Position numbers and translations under genes: made by a program. Source: Rhodococcus opacus B4 (GTDB lineage Bacteria > Actinomycetota > Actinomycetes > Mycobacteriales > Mycobacteriaceae). From it: DNA of 64,000 nucleotides. Below the pieces are notes generated by a model. It ran no database searches. It was not told where the DNA came from and saw nothing but the letters and a program-made list of their open reading frames with translations. Below, piece after piece: positions 57,561 through 64,000 of this stretch (its first letter is position 1; every line of letters starts with the position of its first letter). The DNA lies in contig NC_012522.1 of the NCBI RefSeq assembly GCF_000010805.1, positions 6,262,001 through 6,326,000 on the forward strand, read 5' to 3'.

Positions 57561-58777
57561 GCCTCACGTGCCCGGAACGGGACGCTCGTCGGCCGGCGCA
57601 CGTAATTTCCCTCGGCGTAGACGACGGCGTCGATATCGACCGTGAAGTCGGGGCACCGGGCCAGCAGTTCCTCCAGCGCGATGCGGGCCTGCATGCGGGC
57701 CGCGGCCGCACCGAGACAGTGGTGAGCGCCGTGACTGAAGGTGAGGATCTGCTTCGGCCCGCGACGCACATCCAGGTCCTCGGCGTCGGGTCCGAACCGG
57801 CGGGGGTCGCGGTTCGCGGAACCGTACAGCAGGAACACCTTCCGGCCCGCGGGAACGACGGTGCCCGCGATCTCGACATCCCGGGTCGTGGTGCGTGCGA
57901 GGCCCTGCACGGGCGACGTGAGTCGCAGCAATTCCTCGACGGCGTCGCCGATCAACTCCGGCTGGTCGATCAGCTCCCGCCGCTGCTCCCGGTGGTGCGT
58001 GAGCAACTGGACTGCGCCACCGAGCATCCCGGTGGTGGTGTCGTTGCCGCCGGTGACCATCGTGAACGCGAACCCGAGGATCGAGAGGAGTCCGGCGACA
58101 TCGCCGTCGGCACCCATCCCGCTCGCGACGAGGTGCGAGACGGTGTCGTCTCCCGGATCGGTGCGGCGCCGCTCGATCAGGGTGGTGAAGTAGCCCATCA
58201 GATCGGTGACGGCCCCCGACGCCTGCAGTGTGTCGCCCTGCGCGTTCGCCGCGACGATGGCTTCGGTCCAGCCGTCGAACTGCGCCCGGTCCGCCTCGGG
58301 GACACCGAGGTAGTGGGCGACGACCATGCTCGGCAGCGGTTTGAACAATTCCTTCACGACGTCGCCCTCGCCCGCTTCGCGCAGCCGGTCGAGGCGCTCC
58401 ACCACGAACGCCCGGACGTCCGGCTCGACGGCGGTGACCTGCCGCGGGGTGAACCCCTTCGACACGAGACGCCGGAACGCGGTGTGGTCGGGCGGGTCGA
58501 GCATCACCAGTGGCGGATTGTCCTGCAGCCCGATCTTCTCCAGCTCGCCGTACGTCGTGGTGAGGCCGGCGGCGGAGGAGAACGTCTCGGCGTCCCGGGC
58601 CGCCGCGTAGACGTCGGCGTGCCGGGACAGCACCCAGTAGTCGTTGTCGGGTGCGTCGGCAGGAACGACGTGGTGGACGGGATCGTGGTCGCGCAGGTCG
58701 GCGTACATCTGCCACGGGGCACGCCACGATTGTCCGGACCTCGGTACGAATGAGACGCTCGACACATGTGCGGTCAT
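57557..58777 (-). CDS. Cytochrome P450
   Basis: 406-aa soluble bacterial class I P450. The I-helix oxygen-activation motif is MVTGGNDTTTGML. The K-helix ExxR is in AVEELLRLTSPVQ. The heme-binding loop is FSHGAHHCLGAAAARMQ, with the axial Cys. The N-terminus is short and without a membrane anchor. It needs external ferredoxin and reductase; none is encoded nearby. The substrate is unknown; co-expression with a TetR suggests inducible oxidation of a hydrophobic compound. The ATG at 58777 is chosen; a GTG at 58795 is possible and neither has a strong ribosome-binding site. Confidence 0.92.
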   Translation of the reverse strand: MTAHVSSVSFVPRSGQSWRAPWQMYADLRDHDPVHHVVPADAPDNDYWVLSRHADVYAAARDAETFSSAAGLTTTYGELEKIGLQDNPPLVMLDPPDHTAFRRLVSKGFTPRQVTAVEPDVRAFVVERLDRLREAGEGDVVKELFKPLPSMVVAHYLGVPEADRAQFDGWTEAIVAANAQGDTLQASGAVTDLMGYFTTLIERRRTDPGDDTVSHLVASGMGADGDVAGLLSILGFAFTMVTGGNDTTTGMLGGAVQLLTHHREQRRELIDQPELIGDAVEELLRLTSPVQGLARTTTRDVEIAGTVVPAGRKVFLLYGSANRDPRRFGPDAEDLDVRRGPKQILTFSHGAHHCLGAAAARMQARIALEELLARCPDFTVDIDAVVYAEGNYVRRPTSVPFRAREA

Positions 58778-58831
58778 GTATCGATGGTGAGACACAATGG
58801 CAGAAGTGTCAATGGCGCGACCTCGGGCGCG

Positions 58832-59218
58832 CTAACCGAACAGGGCGAACGCCACGACGGCGAGGACCAGGACGAGTACCGGAGTGAGGATGAGCAGCAG
58901 CCCGAGCAGCCCGGGATTCTTCACCGGCCGATGGTCGATGGCGCCCCTGCTGAAACTACTGAATGGCGACGCGTAATACACCGGGGGAGCCGGGTGGTAC
59001 CGGTTGTCGACGGTGATCTGCGCCTTGCCCTGCTCCCAGATCCACGGGACCGCGATCTCGATGTGGTGCACACCGGCAGGCGCCGGAATGACGTTGTGGC
59101 CCCACCGAAGCGGCACGGGATAACCGTTGATGCGGGCATTGGGCGTCACCAGCATCGGGCCCATCGGCGGCTTCTTCGCGTCGATGACGAGCGCGGTGGG
59201 TGAGGAGGCGGGCTGCAT
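58832..59218 (-). CDS. C-terminally anchored membrane protein, unknown function
   Basis: 128-aa protein. Residues 1-85 are predicted beta-rich (PTALVIDAKKPPMGPMLVTP, RINGYPVPLRWGHNVIPAPA, HHIEIAVPWIWEQGKAQITV). Residues 100-127 form one transmembrane helix (LLGLLLILTPVLVLVLAVVA). Similar small proteins with a conserved W..GxN..pv pattern occur in actinobacteria without known function as far as I know. The ATG at 59218 is chosen because upstream codons are Arg/Ser-rich and unlike a domain. It is followed by the P450 in the same direction. Confidence 0.7.
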   Translation of the reverse strand: MQPASSPTALVIDAKKPPMGPMLVTPNARINGYPVPLRWGHNVIPAPAGVHHIEIAVPWIWEQGKAQITVDNRYHPAPPVYYASPFSSFSRGAIDHRPVKNPGLLGLLLILTPVLVLVLAVVAFALFG

Positions 59219-59261
59219 GAGGGGCGAGGGTATCACCCGGCCGCAGCCCGAGAAGTGCGGC

Positions 59262-59936
59262 CTACTGGCCCGCGGCGATCCGGGCCTTCTCGAGGGCCGC
59301 GAGAGTGCGGAGCACGGTGGCACGCTGCTTCTCGAGGTCACTGATCCGGGCCCGCGCGGCGAGGCCGGCCGGTTCGCCGATGAGGTTCATCTGAGCGTCG
59401 ATGGCAGAGAGCTGATCGAGCAGACCCGTGACCCGGCTTTCCAGCGCCGCGACGTCGACGGCGTCGGTCCGCACCGGCGCGACCGGCGGCGTGGCCGACG
59501 TGCGGGACGCGCTCGGACGGCTCGAGGCGGTCGCGGTCGACGTTCCCGAATGCGCGGTGCTGCGCGGCTCCGACACCACGCTCGCCGCGCGGGGGCGCAG
59601 GGCCTTGCGGACCGCCGCCGGGTCGGGGAGTTCCGCAAGCTTCATCTCGTTGAGGTCGCGGCGGGCATCGCGGGCGTTGACCCGGTGCTCACGCTCTTCG
59701 TCGTCGTCGGACTGCAGCGTGCCACCGAGGGGACGCAGGCCGTACATGCCGAGGAAGCGGCGGGCCTCGTCGATGACCGATTCCTTCTCGCGGCAAGTGC
59801 CACAGCGAGGTTCGTTACGGAACATCTCCACGGCGTTGTCGTCTCCGCACCACACGCACGCTCCCGGCGACCAACGCCGGACGTTTCGAATTGCAGCGAT
59901 ATCGATAGGGCCGGAGAGAGTCTGCGCGTCGATCAC
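59262..59936 (-). CDS. Zinc-ribbon plus coiled-coil protein, unknown function
   Basis: 224-aa protein from GTG 59936. An N-terminal zinc ribbon with CVWCGDD and CGTC (two CxxC pairs, about residues 28-50) is followed by a helical segment (ESVIDEARRFLGMYGLRPLG) and a disordered Ser/Thr/Ala-rich linker (about 125-160). A C-terminal coiled coil completes it (ALESRVTGLLDQLSAIDAQM, then RISDLEKQRATVLRTLAALE). I do not recognise a family. The combination resembles nucleic-acid or RNA polymerase-associated factors, but this is only analogy. An upstream extension of the frame to 60104 overlaps the next gene and is not used. Confidence 0.65.
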   Translation of the reverse strand: MIDAQTLSGPIDIAAIRNVRRWSPGACVWCGDDNAVEMFRNEPRCGTCREKESVIDEARRFLGMYGLRPLGGTLQSDDDEEREHRVNARDARRDLNEMKLAELPDPAAVRKALRPRAASVVSEPRSTAHSGTSTATASSRPSASRTSATPPVAPVRTDAVDVAALESRVTGLLDQLSAIDAQMNLIGEPAGLAARARISDLEKQRATVLRTLAALEKARIAAGQ

Positions 59937-60090
59937 GACGAGCCACAGTAGGGGAATTCGGGCGTGCGGGTCACATCGCCGTAAGTACGACCTGCGGTTC
60001 TGCGGCCGAGCGTGACGAAGATCATGCCGGGGCGCCCCGAAGGGCTCCGCAAACGCTGTGTGCCACACATACTTTCCCGACCGGTAAGTT

Positions 60091-60726
60091 TCATTCCCCG
60101 GCACCGATGACGGTGGTCAGCCACTCGACGAGCGGTCGCATCGAACGCCACGCGGTGCGCACTTCGTCAGCGGCGCGGGGAGTTTCGATCCAGTCGGGGG
60201 AGAGGTACGTCCGGCTGGCGGTGAGCGATTTGTGACGCATCAGGTCGAGTCGGGGGTGATCCTCGGCGACGCCGCGCGGCCGGGTCTTGAGAACGTCGCC
60301 GCCGATCTCGAAATCCGCCGACCGCACCTTCTTCACGAGCTTGACGAGTTCACGGCCCCTGCGGTCGTCGTCGACGGCGTCCCGGAAGCGGCCGACCTGG
60401 ACCGGGGTGTGCGAGTAGAAGCCGCCCGCGACGAACAGCCCGGCCGCGTCGATCTGCACGTAGTAACCGACACCCGGGCGCGTCTCGACGAACCCGCCCT
60501 GGTGGGTCTTGTACGGTGTCTTGTCCTTCGAGAACCGCACGTCGCGGTAGGGGCGAAACACCTTGCCCGCGCCGAATTCCGGTTCGAGCTCCGCGAGCAG
60601 TGCGGTCATGGGCGCGCGCACCGAGTCGTCGTAGACGGACTTGTGCGCGGTCCAGAAGCTTTTGCTGTTGTCTGCCTCGAGGTCCTCGTAGAAGTCGAGA
60701 GCAGCGGTGGGGATCCCGGTGAACAC
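60091..60726 (-). CDS. DUF2461 family protein
   Basis: 211-aa protein of the DUF2461 (TIGR02453) family. It has FYEDLEADNSKSFWTAHKSV near the start, FRPYRDVRFSKDKTPYKTHQ (the family's most conserved motif), GYYVQIDAAGLFVAGGFY and RPRGVAEDHPRLDLMRHKSL. It starts at GTG 60726, right after the prsA-side terminator on the other side. Members are widespread and have no proven biochemical role. Residues before 60726 in the same frame belong to the terminator repeat and prsA antisense. Confidence 0.87.
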   Translation of the reverse strand: MFTGIPTAALDFYEDLEADNSKSFWTAHKSVYDDSVRAPMTALLAELEPEFGAGKVFRPYRDVRFSKDKTPYKTHQGGFVETRPGVGYYVQIDAAGLFVAGGFYSHTPVQVGRFRDAVDDDRRGRELVKLVKKVRSADFEIGGDVLKTRPRGVAEDHPRLDLMRHKSLTASRTYLSPDWIETPRAADEVRTAWRSMRPLVEWLTTVIGAGE

Positions 60727-60744
60727 ACGGGCAAGGCTACGCTT

Positions 60745-60798
60745 GTGCGCCTTTCTGGTAGCTGGAGCGACCAGAAAGGCGCACGGGCGCGAAGCGCC
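60745..60798. terminator. 15-bp terminator with repeated tail (copy at prsA)
   Basis: A perfect 15-bp stem (60745-60759 with 60770-60784) and a 10-nt loop are followed by the 16-nt tail that ends at the prsA stop. Loop and stem are nearly the same as at 32418-32477, 28 kb away. Minus-strand reading places it as the prsA terminator; it is directly upstream of the DUF2461 start. Confidence 0.85.
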
Positions 60799-61778
60799 TA
60801 GGCGTTGCCGTTGAACAGCGACGTGACCGAGCCGTTCTCGAAAACTTCCTTGATGGTGCGCGCGAGCAGCGGCGCGATGGACAGCACCGTGAGAGTCGAG
60901 AACTTCTTCGACTCGTCGATCGGGAGCGTGTTGGTGACGATGACTTCGCGCGCACCACACGCGGCGAGGCGCTCGGCCGCCGGATCGGACAGGACACCGT
61001 GGGTGGCGGCGATGATCACGTCGCCCGCACCGGCCTCCTTGAGGATCTTCACGGCGCCGGCGATGGTTCCACCGGTGTCGATCATGTCGTCGATCAGGAT
61101 GCAGGTGCGGCCTTCGACGTCACCCACGACGCGGTTCGACTTCACCTGGTTGGGAACCAGCGGATCGCGCGTCTTGTGGATGAACGCCAGCGGCGCGCCG
61201 CCGAGGGTGTCGGCCCACTTCTCGGCGACCCGGACACGACCCGAGTCGGGCGAGACGACGGCGATGTTCTCGGTGCCGTAATTGCCGCGAATGTACTCGG
61301 CGAGCTGCCCCTGGGCGTGCATGTGATCGACGGGGCCGTCGAAGAAGCCCTGGATCTGATCGGTGTGCAGGTCGACCGTGATGATGCGGTCGGCGCCGGC
61401 CGTCTTCAGGAGGTCGGCGATCAGGCGAGCCGAGATGGGCTCACGACCACGGTGCTTCTTGTCCTGGCGGGCGTACGGGTAGAACGGCAGGATCGCGGTG
61501 ATGCGCTTGGCCGATCCGCGCTTGAGTGCGTCGATCATGATCAGCTGTTCCATAACCCACGTGTTCAGCGGGGCCGGGTGGCTCTGCAGCACGAAGGCGT
61601 CGGAGCCGCGGACCGATTCCTCGAAACGGACGAAGATCTCGCCGTTCGCGAAGTCACGGGCAGTCTGCGGGGTGACCCGCACGTCGAGTTCCTTCGCCAC
61701 CTGCTCGGCCAGCTCCGGATGCGCGCGACCAGAAAACAGCATCAGGTTCTTCTGGTTGTCGATCCAATTCGCGGTCAC
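60798..61778 (-). CDS. prsA: Ribose-phosphate pyrophosphokinase
   Basis: 326-aa PRPP synthetase (ribose 5-phosphate + ATP to PRPP + AMP), the precursor supplier for nucleotides, His, Trp and decaprenyl-phosphoryl-arabinose. Features are FANGEIFVRFEESVRGSDAF, YPYARQDKKHRGREPISARL (ATP binding), the metal/PRPP motifs VDLHTDQIQGFF and the PRPP loop ILIDDMIDTGGTIAGA. It starts at a GTG inside the stop of glmU (GTGA), so translation is coupled. Backbone gene as in M. tuberculosis Rv1017c. Confidence 0.97.
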   Translation of the reverse strand: MTANWIDNQKNLMLFSGRAHPELAEQVAKELDVRVTPQTARDFANGEIFVRFEESVRGSDAFVLQSHPAPLNTWVMEQLIMIDALKRGSAKRITAILPFYPYARQDKKHRGREPISARLIADLLKTAGADRIITVDLHTDQIQGFFDGPVDHMHAQGQLAEYIRGNYGTENIAVVSPDSGRVRVAEKWADTLGGAPLAFIHKTRDPLVPNQVKSNRVVGDVEGRTCILIDDMIDTGGTIAGAVKILKEAGAGDVIIAATHGVLSDPAAERLAACGAREVIVTNTLPIDESKKFSTLTVLSIAPLLARTIKEVFENGSVTSLFNGNA

Positions 61779-63277
61779 TGCTCTATGCCATCCTTTAAAT
61801 CTTGCTTCTCGGTTTCGTGCAGATCTGAACTGTGGTGCGGTCCCGCGGCGGACGCCGCCTCGGCGGCGGGCGTACCGGGCCGATTCCGCTGCACCCAGCC
61901 GTCAATATTGCGCTGCTTCCCGCCGGAGACCGCGAGTGCCCCCGGTGGTACATCGAAACGCAGCACCGTGCCGGCGCCGGTGTAAGCACCGTCACCGACC
62001 TGTACCGGAGCGACGAACATGGTGTCCGACCCGGTCCGGACGTGCGACCCCACCACCGTACGGCTCTTGGCGACGCCGTCGTAATTGACGAACACGCTCG
62101 ACGCACCGATGTTGCTGTATTCGCCGATCGTGGCGTCGCCCACGTATGTCAGGTGAGGAACTTTGGAGTGCGCCCCGATGTCGGCGTTCTTCGTCTCGAC
62201 GAAAGCGCCGAGCTTGCCGGACGCACCGAGGACGGTGCCGGGCCGCAGGTAGGAGAACGGGCCGACGGTGGCGCCTGCGCCGATGGTCGATTCCGAGCCG
62301 TGGGTCCGCACGACGCTGGCTCCGTCTCCCACCGACACGTCGGTGAGGGTGGTGTCGGGACCGATCACGGCGTCCTCGCCCACGGTGGTGGTGCCGAGCA
62401 GCTGCACGCCCGGATGGATCGTGACGTCGCGACCGAGCGTCACACCGACGTCGATCCACGTGGTCGACGGATCGACGACGGTGACGCCGGCCCGCATCCA
62501 GTTCTCGACGGTGCGGCGGTTGAGCTCGGCGGCCAGCCTCGACAGCTGGACGCGGTCGTTGGCTCCCGCGACCTTCGCCGAGTCCGACAGGTGGGCGGCG
62601 AAGACGGGGGCGCCCGACGCGCGGGCGATCTTGACGACGTCGGTCAGGTACAGCTCGCCTTGCGCGTTGTTCGCGTTGAGCTGCCCGAGCGCGGTACGCA
62701 GGAATTCGGCGTCGAACGCGTACACACCCGCGTTGACCTCGGTGATGGCCGCCTGTTCCTCGGTGGCATCGGCCTCTTCCACGATTTCGGCGATCTCGCC
62801 GTCGTGGGGTAGCCGGACGATGCGTCCATAGCCGGTCGGCTCGGGAGCGGTGAACGTCAGCACCGTCACAGCCGCGGGGGTGGGTTCGCTGCGATGCTCG
62901 TCGACGAGAGCGTGCAGGGTGTGGCCGTCGAGCAGCGGGACGTCGGCGGCCGTGACCAGCACGGTGCCGCGGAAATCCGCGGGCAGAGCCGACAGGCCGC
63001 ATTCCACCGCGTGCCCGGTGCCGTTCTGTTCTTCCTGCACGGCGACCGTGATCGGCCGACCCAGCTCGGTCTCGAGGGCGCCGACGGCGGCGCCGACCCG
63101 TTCCTTGTCGTGACCGACGACAGTCACGAGGTGCGCGGGATCGACCTCGGCGGCTGCGTGCAGAGAATGCGCCAGCATCGTGCGTCCGCCCAGGGTGTGC
63201 AGCACCTTGGGGGTCTTCGACCGCATCCGAGTTCCCGCGCCGGCGGCGAGGACGACCACGGCGGTCTGCACTGGCAT
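61775..63277 (-). CDS. glmU: Bifunctional GlmU: GlcN-1-P acetyltransferase / UDP-GlcNAc pyrophosphorylase
   Basis: 500-aa enzyme supplying UDP-GlcNAc for peptidoglycan and linker units. The N-terminal uridyltransferase has VLAAGAGTRMRSKTPKVLH (nucleotide loop) and VTAADVPLLDG. The C-terminal half is a left-handed beta-helix acetyltransferase (hexapeptide repeats such as IGPDTTLTDVSVGDGASVVR) with GAFVETKNADIGAHSKVPHL and the catalytic His region. The last 25 residues form a polar tail, as in actinobacterial GlmU. The ATG at 63277 follows GAGGGAG. Directly downstream of tRNA-Gln on the minus strand. Confidence 0.97.
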   Translation of the reverse strand: MPVQTAVVVLAAGAGTRMRSKTPKVLHTLGGRTMLAHSLHAAAEVDPAHLVTVVGHDKERVGAAVGALETELGRPITVAVQEEQNGTGHAVECGLSALPADFRGTVLVTAADVPLLDGHTLHALVDEHRSEPTPAAVTVLTFTAPEPTGYGRIVRLPHDGEIAEIVEEADATEEQAAITEVNAGVYAFDAEFLRTALGQLNANNAQGELYLTDVVKIARASGAPVFAAHLSDSAKVAGANDRVQLSRLAAELNRRTVENWMRAGVTVVDPSTTWIDVGVTLGRDVTIHPGVQLLGTTTVGEDAVIGPDTTLTDVSVGDGASVVRTHGSESTIGAGATVGPFSYLRPGTVLGASGKLGAFVETKNADIGAHSKVPHLTYVGDATIGEYSNIGASSVFVNYDGVAKSRTVVGSHVRTGSDTMFVAPVQVGDGAYTGAGTVLRFDVPPGALAVSGGKQRNIDGWVQRNRPGTPAAEAASAAGPHHSSDLHETEKQDLKDGIEQ

Positions 63278-63353
63278 GAAGCTCCCTCTGGGTCGTTCTG
63301 CTCTTGCTGTTCTCGACAGCTCCACCTGCAAGAATTCGCTCTGCAGGCTTCTG

Positions 63354-63424
63354 CTCCGCCGCCAGGACTCGAACCTGAACTATCTGAACCAAAATCAGAG
63401 GTGCTGCCATTACACTACGGCGGA
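63354..63424 (-). tRNA. tRNA-Gln (anticodon UUG)
   Basis: The minus strand folds as a 71-nt tRNA. The perfect 7-bp acceptor stem is 63355-63361 with 63418-63424 and the discriminator is G. The D arm contains GTAATGGCAGCAC. The anticodon stem TCTGA/TCAGA has loop TTTTGGT, giving anticodon TTG, and a T arm is present around TTCGAGT. CCA is not encoded. Its position upstream of glmU fits the mycobacterial order. Confidence 0.93.
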
Positions 63425-63608
63425 TTGCCACACACACGGGGTGTCACGCCCGTTTGCGCGAGAGAATCCTCGCATGCCGACCCGCCGCCCGTCGAACCGC
63501 TGCCGAAATTTGTCTCGGACGCCCCGATAGAGTGGGTGCTACCTGCAGTGTTTCCGCGCTGCCCGCGGCGCTTCGTCGGCGCGAGTGTCAGGAAAGGATG
63601 GTGCCCCG

Positions 63609-64000
63609 GTGCCCCGACCCACGGACGTGGACGCGACCCCCGAGCGGGCCGTGCGTACCCGGATGACCGGAACGCAACGCCGGGAGCAGCTGATCGAGAT
63701 CGGTCGTGCCCTGTTCGCCGAGCGCGGCTACGAGGCCACGTCCATCGAGGAGATCGCACAGCGGGCGCACGTCTCCAAGCCGGTCGTCTACGAGCACTTC
63801 GGCGGCAAGGAGGGCCTCTACGCCGTGGTCGTGGACCGGGAGATGTCGCGGCTGCTGGAGATGGTGACGTCGTCGCTGAAGCAGAACCGCTCCCGGATCC
63901 GGGTCGAACGGGTGGCGCTGGCGCTGCTGACCTACGTGGAGGAGCACACCGACGGATTCCGCATCCTCGTCCGTGACTCGCCGGTGGCGGCGCCGGACGG
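63609..64000 (+). CDS. TetR-family regulator, 5' part (runs off window)
   Basis: At least 130 codons from GTG 63609 (GGAAAGG 11 nt upstream); an ATG at 63663 is an alternative start. The HTH is clear: RREQLIEIGRALFAERGYEA then TSIEEIAQRAHVSKPVVYEH and FGGKEGLYAVVVDREM. The start of the ligand domain (RVALALLTYVEEHTDGFRIL) matches the Rv1019-type TetR found after glmU in M. tuberculosis. The gene continues past the end of the window. Divergent from tRNA-Gln and glmU. Confidence 0.9.
   Translation, partial: MPRPTDVDATPERAVRTRMTGTQRREQLIEIGRALFAERGYEATSIEEIAQRAHVSKPVVYEHFGGKEGLYAVVVDREMSRLLEMVTSSLKQNRSRIRVERVALALLTYVEEHTDGFRILVRDSPVAAPD

Noticed and set aside
1..64000. CRISPR arrays, rRNA genes, prophage modules
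   Set aside because: Scanned for regularly spaced repeats, rRNA-like segments and integrase or capsid genes; none seen.

Overview
This is a high-GC actinobacterial chromosome segment, almost certainly Rhodococcus (jostii/opacus clade). Three things support that. (1) The backbone gene order rpfB - rsmA/ksgA - ispE - (pks16-like) FadD - pth - rplY - prsA - glmU - tRNA-Gln - TetR matches the mycobacterial Rv1009-Rv1019 block as I remember it. (2) A flavoprotein carries the three catalytic residues published for the R. jostii RHA1 3-ketosteroid-delta4-(5alpha)-dehydrogenase at exactly the same residue numbers. (3) Urease genes occur in the mycobacterial order ureABCFGD, and egtABCD is present. 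The organism assignment is inference.

Layout. 0-3.5 kb: two tandem RpfB-type resuscitation-promoting factors and rsmA. 3.5-6.6 kb: a cold-shock protein, a small membrane protein, a WYL regulator whose start lies in a perfect palindrome, and a secreted YdcF/DUF218 protein. 6.7-11.1 kb: complete urease operon without ureE. 11.2-12.4 kb: a solitary TnpB with a recognisable omegaRNA end, next to ispE. 12.5-15.2 kb: ispE and an ABC-F ATPase. 15.2-17.8 kb: small enzymes (SnoaL-like, VOC, PNPOx) and an orphan iron-box-like site. 17.9-28.8 kb: a uronate/aldarate island with IclR regulator, enolase-superfamily dehydratase, ABC importer, hydrolase, unknown Ala-rich protein, uronate dehydrogenase-like enzyme, importer ATPase and KdgD-like dehydratase/decarboxylase; its three intergenic regions share a 16-bp inverted-repeat motif.

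28.9-33.8 kb returns to the backbone: prfC, an acyl-AMP ligase-like FadD, pth, rplY. 34-38.5 kb: a GAF regulator, kst4D with a KstR-type box, a PPOX-fold protein and a class V PLP enzyme. 38.6-42.9 kb: egtABCD, with the PLP enzyme divergent and a candidate EgtE. 43-45 kb: a secreted GSDH-type dehydrogenase and a Tat-exported cyclase-family protein. 45.2-57 kb: a catabolic cluster of flavin amine oxidase, a 53-residue membrane protein coupled to an NCS1-type permease, TetR, a ThDP decarboxylase-like enzyme, acyl-CoA dehydrogenase, aldehyde dehydrogenase, DECR-like SDR and ADP-forming acyl-CoA ligase. Four related 17-bp sites lie at its two divergent promoter regions, and two genes in it are truncated remnants. 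57-60.7 kb: TetR, P450 and three poorly characterised proteins. 60.8-64 kb: prsA, glmU, tRNA-Gln(UUG) and the 5' part of a TetR gene cut by the window edge.

The main picture is a conserved housekeeping backbone opened at three places by accessory catabolic modules. The least familiar system is the 45-57 kb cluster. It can be read as amine or amino acid to oxo-acid, aldehyde, acid, acyl-CoA and enoyl-CoA, apparently under one TetR regulator. No CRISPR array, rRNA or prophage was seen.
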